Below are positions 41,408-50,056 of a stretch of 64,000 nucleotides of DNA, piece by piece (within the stretch, counting starts at the first letter, position 1; every line of letters begins with the position of its first letter). The translations under genes were made by a program, and so were the position numbers. Location: assembly GCF_013170705.1 (NCBI RefSeq), contig NZ_CP033334.1, positions 3,635,501 to 3,699,500 on the forward strand. Direction: 5' to 3'. The notes under the pieces were generated by a model. The model saw only the letters and a program-made list of their open reading frames with translations. It ran no database searches and was not told the origin of the DNA. This DNA is from Mesorhizobium loti. GTDB lineage: Bacteria; Pseudomonadota; Alphaproteobacteria; Rhizobiales; Rhizobiaceae.

Positions 41408-42436
41408 ATGATCAAGCCACGCTCGCGCCGGGGCGGAGGCCGCCCGACCATATCGGATGTCGCGCGCAAGGCCGGCGTCGGCGCCATCACGGTGTCGCGC
41501 GCGCTGCGCGAGCCAGAGCGTGTCAGCCTGGATTTGCGCCGCCAGATCCAGGCCGCCGTCGACGAGCTTGGCTATGTGCCGGACCCCAATGCGCGGGCTC
41601 TGGCCTCGGCGCGCGCCGAAGTGTTCGGCGTGCTGGTGCCCTCGCTCACCAACAACGTCTTCGCCGAGGTGGTGCGCGGCATCTATGACAGCCTATCGGA
41701 CAGCCCGTTCCGCATCCAAATGGGCAACACGCATTATTCGGGACTGGAGGAGGAGCGGCTCCTGCAGGTGTTCGGCTCGCAGCGGCCGGCGGCACTGATC
41801 GTGGCCGGCATCGACCAGACGCCAACCTCGCGAAAACTGCTGGAAAATGCCGGTTGCCCGGTGGTGCAAGTGATGGAGACCGGGCCGGACCCCGTCGACA
41901 TGATGGTCGGCTTCTCGCATCTCGACGGCGGCAGGACGGCGACCGAGCACCTGATCGAGGTGGGTTATCGCCGCATCGGCTTCATCGGCGCGCGCATGGA
42001 TCCGCGCTCGCAGCGGCGCCTGGCCGGTTATCGCGCCGCGATGGAGAAGGCCGGCCTGTTCGACCCGCGCCTGATCACCACCACGCCGGTGCTGTCCAGC
42101 GTATCGCTCGGCCGCGAAATGTTTCGCGATGCCCTGGCCAAGATGCCGACGCTCGACGGCGTGTTCTGCAACAATGACGATATCGCGCTCGGCGTGCTGT
42201 TCGAATGCCATCGCGCCGCGATCGATGTGCCGAAGACGATAGGCATCGTCGGCTTCAACGATCTCGATATGATGCAGGTGGCCTTTCCCTCGATCACCAG
42301 CATCCGCACCCATCGCTACGAAATCGGCAGGCGCGCGGTGGCCATGGCGCTGGCCGCGATCGCCGGCGACCGGCCGGAGCAACGCATCGTCAACCTCGGC
42401 TTCGAGCTCAAGCGCCGCGAGAGCACGGCCCGCTGA
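41408..42436 (+). CDS. LacI-family transcriptional regulator (GntR-like gluconate type)
   Basis: 342 residues (a GTG at 41402 is an alternative start). Helix-turn-helix TISDVARKAGVGAITVSRALREPERVS, hinge helix ELGYVPDPNARALAS and a PBP1 effector domain. The arrangement with a downstream gluconokinase resembles gluconate repressors of the LacI family. A perfect LacI-type operator lies 45 bases after its stop, before the binding-protein gene, and an almost identical one lies at 11283; it is the only LacI protein in the window and so the leading candidate for both. Confidence 0.93.
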   Translation: MIKPRSRRGGGRPTISDVARKAGVGAITVSRALREPERVSLDLRRQIQAAVDELGYVPDPNARALASARAEVFGVLVPSLTNNVFAEVVRGIYDSLSDSPFRIQMGNTHYSGLEEERLLQVFGSQRPAALIVAGIDQTPTSRKLLENAGCPVVQVMETGPDPVDMMVGFSHLDGGRTATEHLIEVGYRRIGFIGARMDPRSQRRLAGYRAAMEKAGLFDPRLITTTPVLSSVSLGREMFRDALAKMPTLDGVFCNNDDIALGVLFECHRAAIDVPKTIGIVGFNDLDMMQVAFPSITSIRTHRYEIGRRAVAMALAAIAGDRPEQRIVNLGFELKRRESTAR

Positions 42437-42480
42437 ACACACTTTCGAGAACGACCGCAAATGGCGCTTTACACAACATC

Positions 42481-42496
42481 ATGGTAGCGCTACCAT
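42481..42496. promoter_or_regulatory. LacI-type operator palindrome
   Basis: ATGGTAGCGCTACCAT, perfect 16-bp palindrome with central CG, just downstream of the LacI gene and about 250 bases before the binding-protein start. Same sequence pattern as 11283-11300 with one symmetric base change. Confidence 0.8.
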
Positions 42497-42534
42497 TTTC
42501 TCTGAACGGGCATTGCCAGCAAAGGCGTTGAACC

Positions 42535-42581
42535 TGTTTATTATATATAAGCAACAGCTCATGCTTGTTTATTATGTATAA
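42535..42581. repeat. AT-rich direct repeats with 31-base spacing
   Basis: TGTTTATTATATATAA (42535-42550) and TGTTTATTATGTATAA (42566-42581) differ at one base and start 31 bases apart, about three helical turns. Each contains an ATTAT-NN-ATAAT-like dyad. The island is strikingly AT-rich for this genome and may hold the promoter plus a second regulator or IHF site. Confidence 0.55.
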
Positions 42582-42744
42582 TATGATAAATTTCCCCCCG
42601 ATCGATGGGGACGGCAAGGGGAGGGATCGCGGAGGTCTTCGGCACCTGGCAGGCGTGACTGGGCAAGGCGGAGGGGCCAGCCGGAAACGCCAAAATTCCA
42701 TAAACTGAACCGACAAATCAGAACTGCAATCGGGAGGATTATCG

Positions 42745-43872
42745 ATGATCAAGTCACTTGTCGGTGGCATTGTTGCCGCCAGCGCATTCGTCATGCTCAA
42801 CTCGGCCGCCATGGCCGCCGGCCCGGAAATCGTATCCGGACCCGCCGCCCAGGCCGACTGCTTCGCGCCGTGGGGCGCGGACACGAAATTCTTCAAATAT
42901 CCGAAGAAGGAAGGCCCGTTCCGCATCGCCTTCGCCAATGGCTATATCGCCAATACCTGGCGCATCCAGATGGTGCAGACGGCCAAGGCCTATGCGGCCC
43001 AGCCCGACGTCAAGGCCAAGATCAAGGAATTCAAGGTCGTCTCGACCGGCGAGGACGTGCCGGCGCAGATCTCGGCGATCAACAATTTCATCGATTCCGG
43101 CTATGACGCCATCGTCACCGACGCGCAGAACCCGACCGCTTTCGGTCCGGTCATCAAGCGCGCCAAGGAAGCCGGCATCGTGCTGGTCGCCTTCGACAAC
43201 ATCCTCGACACCAAGGATGCCATCAACGTCAATGTCGACCAGAAGGGTCTTGGCGAATTGTGGGCCAAGTGGCTGGTCGAGAAGGTGCCGAATGGCGGCA
43301 AGATCCTCGAGGTGCGCGGCGTGGCCGGTACCTCCGTCGATACCGATCGCCACAATGGCATCCATGAGGTGTTCGACGCCTCCGGCAAAAAATGGGACGT
43401 CACCGAAGTCGCCGGCAAATGGGATGACGGCGTGGCGCAGAAGGTGACGGCCGACGCCATCGCCACCAACGGTCCGTTCGACGGCATCACCGGCCAGGGC
43501 GGCGATACCGGCATCGTTCAGGCGATGATCGATGCCAAGCACCCGTTCGTGCCGTTCGGCGGCGAAACCGAAAACGGCTTCCGCAAGTTCTGCGCGGCCC
43601 ATTCCGCCGATGGTCTGAAATGCACCTCCGCCGGCTCCGGTCCGGCCCAGGTTGCCGTCGCCATCAAGACCGCGATCGCGGCACTCGAAGGCGAGGTGGT
43701 GCCACAGGAAGTGAAGCTGCCGCTGGCTGTCGCCACGGATCCTGACATGAAGGAAGGTACCGATTACTTCCCGAAGGAATCCGACAATTTCTTCGTCGGC
43801 AATTCCTTCCCGACCTGCGGCATCAATTTCAGTGCCCAGGAAATCATGGGGCAGACCAAGGAAAACCAGTAA
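42745..43872 (+). CDS. ribose-type ABC transporter substrate-binding protein
   Basis: 375 residues. Signal peptide MIKSLVGGIVAASAFVMLNSAAMA (cleavage about 24-25). The mature protein has an extra N-terminal segment (about 25-55, including a Cys) before the first PBP1 strand PFRIAFANGYIANTWRIQMVQTA. YDAIVTDAQNP, VLVAFDNILD and VNVDQKGLGELWAKWLV follow. Long for the family (300-340 is usual) because of the N-terminal segment and an extended C-terminus with a second Cys. First gene of the LacI-linked importer operon. Confidence 0.92.
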   Translation: MIKSLVGGIVAASAFVMLNSAAMAAGPEIVSGPAAQADCFAPWGADTKFFKYPKKEGPFRIAFANGYIANTWRIQMVQTAKAYAAQPDVKAKIKEFKVVSTGEDVPAQISAINNFIDSGYDAIVTDAQNPTAFGPVIKRAKEAGIVLVAFDNILDTKDAINVNVDQKGLGELWAKWLVEKVPNGGKILEVRGVAGTSVDTDRHNGIHEVFDASGKKWDVTEVAGKWDDGVAQKVTADAIATNGPFDGITGQGGDTGIVQAMIDAKHPFVPFGGETENGFRKFCAAHSADGLKCTSAGSGPAQVAVAIKTAIAALEGEVVPQEVKLPLAVATDPDMKEGTDYFPKESDNFFVGNSFPTCGINFSAQEIMGQTKENQ

Positions 43873-43884
43873 TCGCTGGCCAAT

Positions 43885-43918
43885 GGCTGGCGCCGCGGCT
43901 TACCCTGCGGCGCCAGCC
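43885..43918 (+). terminator. strong stem-loop after binding-protein gene
   Basis: A perfect 12-bp stem, GGCTGGCGCCGC (43885-43896) with GCGGCGCCAGCC (43907-43918), ten-base loop and no T-run. Without a T-run it is more likely an mRNA stabiliser protecting the binding-protein message than a terminator. Confidence 0.6.
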
Positions 43919-43947
43919 TGCAATCCCTTAATGGCCCTGGAGGGTTG

Positions 43948-45495
43948 ATGGACGGTGCGGCTCCTCTCTTTCGCATGGAAGGCATATCCAAGCGCTATGG
44001 CGGCGTGCGGGCGCTGGAAAAGGCCGAGCTTGCGGTCGAAGCCGGCAGCATCCACGCCATTCTCGGTGAAAACGGCGCCGGCAAATCGACGCTGATCAAG
44101 GTCATGGCCGGTGTCGTGGCGCCCGACGAGGGCCGCATGATGCTGGATGGCCGCGAAGTGGCCTTCGCTTCGCCCGGCGCGGCGAACAAGGCCGGCATCG
44201 TCTGTATCTTCCAGGAACTGTCGCTGATCCCCGAACTCAGCGTTGCCGACAATATCGTCATTTCCGATCCGCCCAAACGCTTCGGCATGATCGACCGCAA
44301 GGCGCAGCGCCGCATCGCGGAGGAAGCCCTTGCCCGCGCCGGCGCGGCCGACATCCATCCGCTGGCGCTGGTCAAGGACCTGCCGTTGTCGCGCCGGCAG
44401 ATGGTCGAGATCGCCAAGGCGTTGGCCAGAAAACCGCGCATCCTGATCCTCGACGAGGCAACCTCGGCGCTGACGGCGGCGGATGTCTCGAAGATATTCG
44501 GCGTCTTGAAGCGGCTGCGCTCGGAAGGGCTGGCGCTGCTCTACATCTCGCACCGCATGAACGAGATCGCCGAACTTGCCGATCAGTGCACGGTGTTCCG
44601 CAACGGCCGCAACGTCGCCAGCTACAAGGCTGGCTCGAAGAGCGACAATGAGGTGGTCGAACTGATGATCGGCCGCGAATACAGCCACATCTTTCCGCCC
44701 AAACCGGTGGCGGCAGCGGCCAGCGCCGCCCCCAGGCTCGAAGCGCGCAAGCTCTCCTGGGCCGACCGGCTGCACGATATTTCGCTGACCGTCAGGGCGG
44801 GCGAGGTGGTCGGCCTCGGCGGTCTTGACGGCCAGGGCCAGCGCGAATTGCTGCTTGCCTTCTTCGGTGTGCTGCGCGGCCTTGCCGGCGAGGTGTTGAT
44901 CGACGGCAAGCCGGTGGCCATCAGCAGTCCCGCCGTGGCCCGACAGGACGGCGTCGGCATGGCGCTCATCCCGGAGGACCGCAAGACGGAAGGCTTGATG
45001 CTGCCAATGACGGTGCGCGAGAACCTGTCCTTTGCCGCGCTCGACCGGTTGTCCAGGAGCGGCATCATCGACCGCGCGGCCGAGCAGCGGCTGATCGACG
45101 ACATGGTTGGTCTGCTGGCGATCAAGACGGCGGGTCTCGACATTCCGGTCGGCGCGCTGTCGGGCGGCAACCAGCAGAAGGTGGTTATCGCCAAATGGCT
45201 GATGCGCCAGCCGCGCATCATCCTGCTCAACGATCCGACGCGCGGCATCGATGTCGGCACCAAGCAGGAGATCTACCAGCTGATGCGCAAGCTGGCGGAT
45301 GCCGGTGCGGCGATCCTGTTCTATTCGACCGACTATGACGAGCTGATCGGGTGCTGCGACCGTGTGCTGGTGCTTTACGATGGCGCGGTCAAGCGCGAAC
45401 TGGTCGGCGCCGAGATCACCGAGCGGGCGCTGATATCGAGCGCGCTCAACATCCATGGCGAGGAGAGCCCGGTGGGCCTGGGAGCAAGCGTGTGA
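43948..45495 (+). CDS. ribose-type ABC transporter ATP-binding protein (two domains)
   Basis: 515 residues, RbsA-like tandem domains. First domain GENGAGKST near residue 40 and LPLSRRQMVEIAKAL, DEATSAL; second domain degenerate Walker A GLDGQGQREL, signature LSGGNQQKVVIAKWL and LLNDPTRGIDVG. The Walker B acidic residue region of the second half reads NDPTRG where DEPTRG is usual, a notable substitution. ATG 43948 follows GGAGGG; TTG 43945 is a weaker option. The last bases overlap the first permease gene. Confidence 0.92.
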   Translation: MDGAAPLFRMEGISKRYGGVRALEKAELAVEAGSIHAILGENGAGKSTLIKVMAGVVAPDEGRMMLDGREVAFASPGAANKAGIVCIFQELSLIPELSVADNIVISDPPKRFGMIDRKAQRRIAEEALARAGAADIHPLALVKDLPLSRRQMVEIAKALARKPRILILDEATSALTAADVSKIFGVLKRLRSEGLALLYISHRMNEIAELADQCTVFRNGRNVASYKAGSKSDNEVVELMIGREYSHIFPPKPVAAAASAAPRLEARKLSWADRLHDISLTVRAGEVVGLGGLDGQGQRELLLAFFGVLRGLAGEVLIDGKPVAISSPAVARQDGVGMALIPEDRKTEGLMLPMTVRENLSFAALDRLSRSGIIDRAAEQRLIDDMVGLLAIKTAGLDIPVGALSGGNQQKVVIAKWLMRQPRIILLNDPTRGIDVGTKQEIYQLMRKLADAGAAILFYSTDYDELIGCCDRVLVLYDGAVKRELVGAEITERALISSALNIHGEESPVGLGASV

Positions 45496-46472
45496 AAGAT
45501 TGGCGCTACTGGCTGGCCGAGCAGCGCGGAACGCTGCTTGCGCTCGGCATCTTCATCGTCATGTTCGTCATCTACACCTCGAACCATCCGGCCGGATTCA
45601 CAGCCAATGTGGTGCAGACGGCGGCCAACAAGGGCGTGCTGCTCGCCTTCGTCGCCATGGCGCAGACGCTGGTGGTGATCACCGCCGGCATCGACCTGTC
45701 CGTCGGCATGATCTTCCTGCTCACCAACTGCCTGGCTTCCTGGCTGGTGGTAGGCACGCCGGCGCAGACGGCGCTCGGCGTCATCGCCGTGCTGGCTGTC
45801 GGCCTTCTGTGCGGCGCCATCAACGGCGCGATTGTCATCTATGGACGACTGCAGCCGATCGTTGCCACTATCGCCACGGGCGCCGTCTATTACGGCATCG
45901 GTCTTTTGCTACGGCCATTCCCGGGCGGCTCGGTCAATGAGGATCTTGCCGATGCGCTGACCGGCCGCGTGTTCGGCGTGGTGCCGGCGAGCCTCGTCGT
46001 GCTGCTCGCCATCGTGCTGGTGGTCTGGGTGCCGTTCAGCCGCTCGGTGCTTGGCCGGGCGGCCTACGCGGCGGGATCGTCGGAGACGGCGGCCTACATG
46101 TCGGGCGTGCCGATCCGGCGCGGCAAGTTCGCCGCCTACACGCTGGCCGGGCTGCTGGCATCGATCGGCGGCCTGTTCCTGACCTTCTTCACCTATACGG
46201 GCGAGGCGGCCTATGCCAGCGGCAATTCCTACACGCTGTTCTCGATCGCCGCCGTGGTGCTTGGCGGCGTCTCGCTGTTCGGCGGCAAGGGCAGCGCCAT
46301 TGGCGCCATCTTCGGGGCACTCGCTTTCCGCACCATTGGCGATCTGTTGTTCGTGTTCGATTTCGATCCGCTCTGGCAGCCTTTGTTCCAGGGCGTTATC
46401 CTGCTGGTCGCCGTCAGCCTCGGCGCCTTCGCCCTGTTTCGGGTCCGCAACCGGCTGGAGTGGTTCCTGTGA
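45492..46472 (+). CDS. ribose-type ABC transporter permease
   Basis: 326 residues starting at GTG 45492 within a GTGA overlap with the ATPase gene. RbsC-type motifs: AMAQTLVVITAGIDLSVGM and VVLGGVSLFGGKGSAIGA. About 8-10 membrane segments. The operon encodes two permeases, so a heterodimeric channel is expected. Confidence 0.92.
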   Translation: MKDWRYWLAEQRGTLLALGIFIVMFVIYTSNHPAGFTANVVQTAANKGVLLAFVAMAQTLVVITAGIDLSVGMIFLLTNCLASWLVVGTPAQTALGVIAVLAVGLLCGAINGAIVIYGRLQPIVATIATGAVYYGIGLLLRPFPGGSVNEDLADALTGRVFGVVPASLVVLLAIVLVVWVPFSRSVLGRAAYAAGSSETAAYMSGVPIRRGKFAAYTLAGLLASIGGLFLTFFTYTGEAAYASGNSYTLFSIAAVVLGGVSLFGGKGSAIGAIFGALAFRTIGDLLFVFDFDPLWQPLFQGVILLVAVSLGAFALFRVRNRLEWFL

Positions 46473-47473
46473 GCGAAACGACGCCGATGGTTGGGAAGAG
46501 CGACGGCGGCATTGCCGGCCGCATGCCTAAATTCATCCGCCGCGCCGATCCGGCGGTGCTGACGGCTTTTGCCTGCATCGTGGTGCTGCTATTGCTGGGC
46601 AGCCTCTATTCGCGCAGCTTCCTGTCGCCTGAATATCTGCTGCAGCAGCTCAAGGTGGCCTCGTTCCTCGGTGTCATCGCCACCGGCATGATGCTGGTCA
46701 TCCTGCTGGGCCAGATCGACCTTTCGGTGCCCTGGGCGGTGGCGGCGGGCGCCATGATGGCATGCGCGGCCGCCGCCTACGGTCCGGTCGGCGTCGCGCT
46801 GGCCATCCCGTTCGGCATCTTCTGCGGCGTGCTGATCGGCGTCGTCAACGGCATCGGCGTTGCCTATCTGCGCATCCCCTCGATGATCATCACGCTTGCC
46901 ACCAACGCCGTCGCGCAAGGGCTGATGGTGGTCTACACCGGCGGCTTCTCGCCGCAGGATTCGGCCACCGGCGCCATGCGTTACCTCGCCACCGGCTTCG
47001 CCATTCCCGGCGTCCCCAACGCGGTCATCATCTGGGCGCTGATCGGGGCCGCGATGGTATTCGTGCTGACCCGCACCGGCTTCGGCCGCACCGTCTACGG
47101 CATCGGTAACCGCGAGCGCGCCGCCTATCTCTCGGGCATCGACACAAGGCGCGTGGTGATGATCGCCTTCGCCGTCTCCGGCGGGCTCTCCGCTTTCGGC
47201 GGCGTGCTTCTGGCCGGTTATGCCTCCAAGGCGGCGCAGTCGATGGGCGATGCCTATCTCTTGCCGTCGATCGCCGCGGTCGTGCTTGGCGGCACTTCGA
47301 TCCTCGGCGGGCGCGGGTCCTATCTCGGCACCGTTGCCGGCGTCATCCTGATCACGCTCCTGCAATCCATCCTGTCGGTCATGCAGATGCCGGAGGCGGG
47401 GCGGCAGATCATCTATGGCGTCGTCATCGTCGCCATGCTGTTGCTCTACGGCCGCGCGCCGGCAAGCCGCTAG
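46469..47473 (+). CDS. ribose-type ABC transporter permease
   Basis: 334 residues starting at GTG 46469, again in a GTGA overlap with the preceding permease gene. Motifs: ATGMMLVILLGQIDLSVPW (GxIDLSV type) and AAVVLGGTSILGGRGSYLG. About 8-10 membrane segments after a polar N-terminus of about 35 residues. Consecutive GTGA couplings point to tight stoichiometry of the two permeases. Confidence 0.92.
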   Translation: MSETTPMVGKSDGGIAGRMPKFIRRADPAVLTAFACIVVLLLLGSLYSRSFLSPEYLLQQLKVASFLGVIATGMMLVILLGQIDLSVPWAVAAGAMMACAAAAYGPVGVALAIPFGIFCGVLIGVVNGIGVAYLRIPSMIITLATNAVAQGLMVVYTGGFSPQDSATGAMRYLATGFAIPGVPNAVIIWALIGAAMVFVLTRTGFGRTVYGIGNRERAAYLSGIDTRRVVMIAFAVSGGLSAFGGVLLAGYASKAAQSMGDAYLLPSIAAVVLGGTSILGGRGSYLGTVAGVILITLLQSILSVMQMPEAGRQIIYGVVIVAMLLLYGRAPASR

Positions 47474-47481
47474 GGCCGGAT

Positions 47482-47586
47482 GATTTCAGGTCGAATTGAC
47501 CTGAAATCTGAAACCGCCTCCAGATCAAGGAGATAGAGCATGATGTCGTCCGAAAACCGCTTCACACTTTTCGGCATCATGCTCTA
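47482..47586. repeat. rhizobial intergenic palindromic mosaic
   Basis: Two inverted repeats in tandem: GATTTCAGGTC..GACCTGAAATC (about 47482-47508) and AGAGCATGATG..CATCATGCTCT (about 47535-47586), the latter around CCGAAAACCGCTTCACACTT. This is a familiar class of short palindromes between genes of rhizobia and related bacteria. It separates the last permease from the gluconokinase gene. Confidence 0.7.
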
Positions 47587-47589
47587 GCC

Positions 47590-48138
47590 ATGGACCAAGA
47601 AACAGCGCAGGCGCCGACGCGCCCCCCCGTCTCAGTGCCTCCGGCCATCGTGGTGATGGGCGTCGCCGGCTGCGGCAAGTCGGCCGTCGGCACCGCGCTG
47701 GCGGCCGCGCTGGGCGCCATCTTCATCGAGGGCGACAGGCTGCACCCGCCCGAGAATGTCGCCCGCATGGCAAGCGGCGAGCCGCTCACCGATCAACTGC
47801 GCGAAGGCTGGCTCGATGCGATCGGCGAGCACATCGCGGCATCGGCCAGCAAAGGGGAGGGCGTGGTCGCGGCCTGCTCGGCGCTGAAGCGCGGCTATCG
47901 CGAACGTCTGCGCGGTTTTTGCCGTGATATCACCTTCCTCTACCTGGAGATCGACCCGGCGACGGCGAGCGCGCGGGTCGCCAGCCGGAAGGGGCATTTC
48001 ATGCCGGCCAGCCTGGTCGGCAGCCAGTTCGCCATACTGGAGCCGCCGGGCAGGGATGAGCGGGCCCTGACGATCGACGCGACGAGACCCGTCGCCGATG
48101 TCGTTGCCGAAGCGATCCGGCTGCTGGCCAAGTCATGA
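47590..48138 (+). CDS. gntK: gluconokinase
   Basis: 182 residues. P-loop GVAGCGKS at 24-31, then EGDRLHPPENVARMASGEPLTD, a perfect gluconokinase signature, SALKRGYRERLR and KGHFMPASLVGSQFAILEPP. It phosphorylates D-gluconate to 6-phosphogluconate in the cytoplasm. It comes 116 bases after the importer operon with a palindromic mosaic in between, and the LacI protein upstream is of the gluconate-repressor type, so import and phosphorylation of gluconate or a related sugar acid is the best model. It overlaps the convergent next gene by six bases. Confidence 0.93.
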   Translation: MDQETAQAPTRPPVSVPPAIVVMGVAGCGKSAVGTALAAALGAIFIEGDRLHPPENVARMASGEPLTDQLREGWLDAIGEHIAASASKGEGVVAACSALKRGYRERLRGFCRDITFLYLEIDPATASARVASRKGHFMPASLVGSQFAILEPPGRDERALTIDATRPVADVVAEAIRLLAKS

Positions 48139-49284
48139 GCCGGCATCGTCGGTTGTCATGGCATCGTCCGGGGCATCCGTCAGCCTTCGGCTGCTGGACC
48201 AGATCAGCATCTGTTCGGGAAACTGTTTCAGCGCTTCCAGCAGCCGGTCGCGCTTGAGCAGGATATAGCGTGCCTGCAGCACCATGTCCTTGGCTCCGTC
48301 CCGTCCCGTTTCCGCTTCAGCCGGCAACAACTCCGGGCTGATGACGGCCCGGTATTCGCGGAAGGGAAGGGTCTCGAAGGTCGACATGGCAAACAGCGCC
48401 GCCTTGCCTCTTGCGGCGAAGTTCGCCGGCGCGGAAGCAAGGTGCGTCCAGCCGCCTTCGCCGATCGCGACCTCGGTGAAGGTCGAGCCCGCATGGATGG
48501 TGTTGGTCATCAGCACCACGCCATTGCGCTTCAGGATCTTCTGGATGCGGATGGTGACCTGATAGGCATCGTCGCGCTCGAAGACGATACGGCTCTTGAG
48601 GTAGCGGTTCTCGACCTTGACCATCGGCGGGTTCAGGAAACGCAGACCGAACCTCGATTCCGAGACACCATGTGAATTGACACTCACCTGATGCGCCTCG
48701 ATGCCCGCCTCGTGCAGGGCGCGCTTGCCGAAGATGGTCTGGGAGGTGAACTGATCGCACCAGATGATGGCGCCGTGGCCGCGCCGCAGTGCCGCCTGCA
48801 GTCCTTCCTGTCCCTCCAGCCGGACAATCGGGGACCACCGGAAACCGGCGATGTGCGCTGCAAGCTGCAGCCGGCGGCGGTGGCGTGCCACGAGCAATGC
48901 CTCGAACAGCTTGCGTGCGTCGATGCCGCCGCCAAGCACCGCGCGCGTCGCGGCCGCGTAGCCTGGAAATTGCTTGCGCATGTGGCGTTTGAGGCGAAGC
49001 CTGGACATCCGATCGCAAATCGGTGCCCACCAGCGCACCGGCACTGAGGCCGCGACCATGAGATAAAAGGCGGCCAGGAGGGTTTCGCGCAGATCCTGGT
49101 TCGAGAACCGGCGCACCTTGCCGGGGCGGACGATCCTGCGGCTGAAGAAGCGCACGTCCTCAGCCCTTTCCGGCACGGGGACATCGGCGATGATTTCAGT
49201 CTGGAACCTGGCCGTGGGGGTCGGTCCGCGGGCAGCGTTTCGGGATTTCGCGAACGTCGACAGCCTCATCCTGCGGGCGTCCAT
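48133..49284 (-). CDS. lysophospholipid acyltransferase-like protein with altered active site
   Basis: About 383 residues from ATG 49284 (GTG 49338 possible). A membrane-associated segment ETLLAAFYLMVAASVPVRWW lies near residues 60-80. The middle resembles LpxL/HtrB-type acyltransferases: LEGQEGLQAALRRGHGAIIW, then CDQFTSQTIFGKRAL where the catalytic HxxxxD/E motif would be; histidine appears replaced by Gln. The remainder (VVLMTNTIHAGST, PANFAARGKAALFAMSTF) also fits the superfamily. It may be an inactive or differently acting relative, perhaps in surface polysaccharide or lipid A assembly. It overlaps the convergent gluconokinase gene by six bases. Confidence 0.6.
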   Translation of the reverse strand: MDARRMRLSTFAKSRNAARGPTPTARFQTEIIADVPVPERAEDVRFFSRRIVRPGKVRRFSNQDLRETLLAAFYLMVAASVPVRWWAPICDRMSRLRLKRHMRKQFPGYAAATRAVLGGGIDARKLFEALLVARHRRRLQLAAHIAGFRWSPIVRLEGQEGLQAALRRGHGAIIWCDQFTSQTIFGKRALHEAGIEAHQVSVNSHGVSESRFGLRFLNPPMVKVENRYLKSRIVFERDDAYQVTIRIQKILKRNGVVLMTNTIHAGSTFTEVAIGEGGWTHLASAPANFAARGKAALFAMSTFETLPFREYRAVISPELLPAEAETGRDGAKDMVLQARYILLKRDRLLEALKQFPEQMLIWSSSRRLTDAPDDAMTTDDAGS

Positions 49285-49368
49285 CTGTTCCTGTTGCAGG
49301 ACCGCTTTAATGCGCCTGCGCGCATCGCGCAATCTCACGGGGATGAACGGTGTTCGCCAGCCGTCGGT

Positions 49369-49818
49369 CTAGATCTGCGAGGACAGTTCGACCGGGAAAT
49401 CGTCGTTATCGGCATCGCGCATGGCGGCGAGGCTTCTGTTGTCGAGCACCTCGGCGATCGCCTGGCGCACTTCCAGCATCATGTGCCGGACCTGGCAGGT
49501 CGCTTCGTCGCAATCCTCGCAGCGCTGGTACTGCGTGCGGCTGGCGCAGGGAATGGGCGCCAGCGGCCCGTCGAGCACGCGCACGACGTGGCCGATCTTG
49601 ATCTCCGAGGCGGGGCGGGCGAGGCGATAGCCGCCTTCCTTGCCCTTGCGGCTCTGGACGAAGCCGGCATTGCGCAGTTCGCCCAGAATGGCATCCAGGA
49701 ATTTCTTCGGGATGTTGTTGGCGACGGCGATGTCGTTGACGAAGGCCAATTGGCCAATCGGGAGACTGGAAAGATGCACGAGGGCCTTGAGGCCGTATTT
49801 GCCTTTTTTTGTCAGCAT
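49369..49818 (-). CDS. Rrf2-family transcriptional regulator (CymR/IscR-like)
   Basis: 149 residues. Rrf2 winged helix: LTKKGKYGLKALVHLSS, NDIAVANNIPKKFLDAILGELRNAGFVQSRKGKEGGYRLAR, a strong family match. The C-terminal part has four cysteines in CASRTQYQRCEDCDEATC, enough for an Fe-S cluster or thiol sensing. ATG 49818 is chosen because MLTKKGKYG begins the family. Lying next to a sulfate uptake locus, it could regulate sulfate or cysteine genes, as CymR does, but this is by position only. Confidence 0.9.
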   Translation of the reverse strand: MLTKKGKYGLKALVHLSSLPIGQLAFVNDIAVANNIPKKFLDAILGELRNAGFVQSRKGKEGGYRLARPASEIKIGHVVRVLDGPLAPIPCASRTQYQRCEDCDEATCQVRHMMLEVRQAIAEVLDNRSLAAMRDADNDDFPVELSSQI

Positions 49819-50002
49819 GCCCGAGTCAACCCGTTGAAACCCCAACCACCCCGCATCTGGCGGCTGTTTGTGTGCAAATAATGACGGTTCTGCCGCGCAG
49901 TGGTATTTTGCGAAAACGAGACGCCAAATGGCACGTTAGGCACGAACGCGTTGATTCTTTGTAACGTTTCGCAGGGTTGGCGCCGGCGAAGGCAAAAACG
50001 AA

Positions 50003-50026
50003 GAAAGCCGGCTCATTGCCGGCTGT
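50003..50026 (-). terminator. terminator of the first sulfate-binding protein gene
   Basis: Seven-base perfect arms AGCCGGC (50006-50012) and GCCGGCT (50018-50024), five-base loop; on the minus strand it is followed by TTCTTCGTTTTT. It lies 33 bases downstream of the sulfate-binding protein stop on that strand. Confidence 0.65.
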
Positions 50027-50056
50027 CTTTGTCTGCTCAATATGTGCCGCGAGCCT

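Larger units (their letters stand above)
42437..42744. other. control region of the fourth importer operon
   Basis: A 308-base gap without genes. It contains the LacI operator at 42481, then an AT-rich island with two near-identical repeats at 42535 and 42566, then GC-rich leader sequence up to the binding-protein start with GGGAGG at 42732-42737. Confidence 0.6.
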
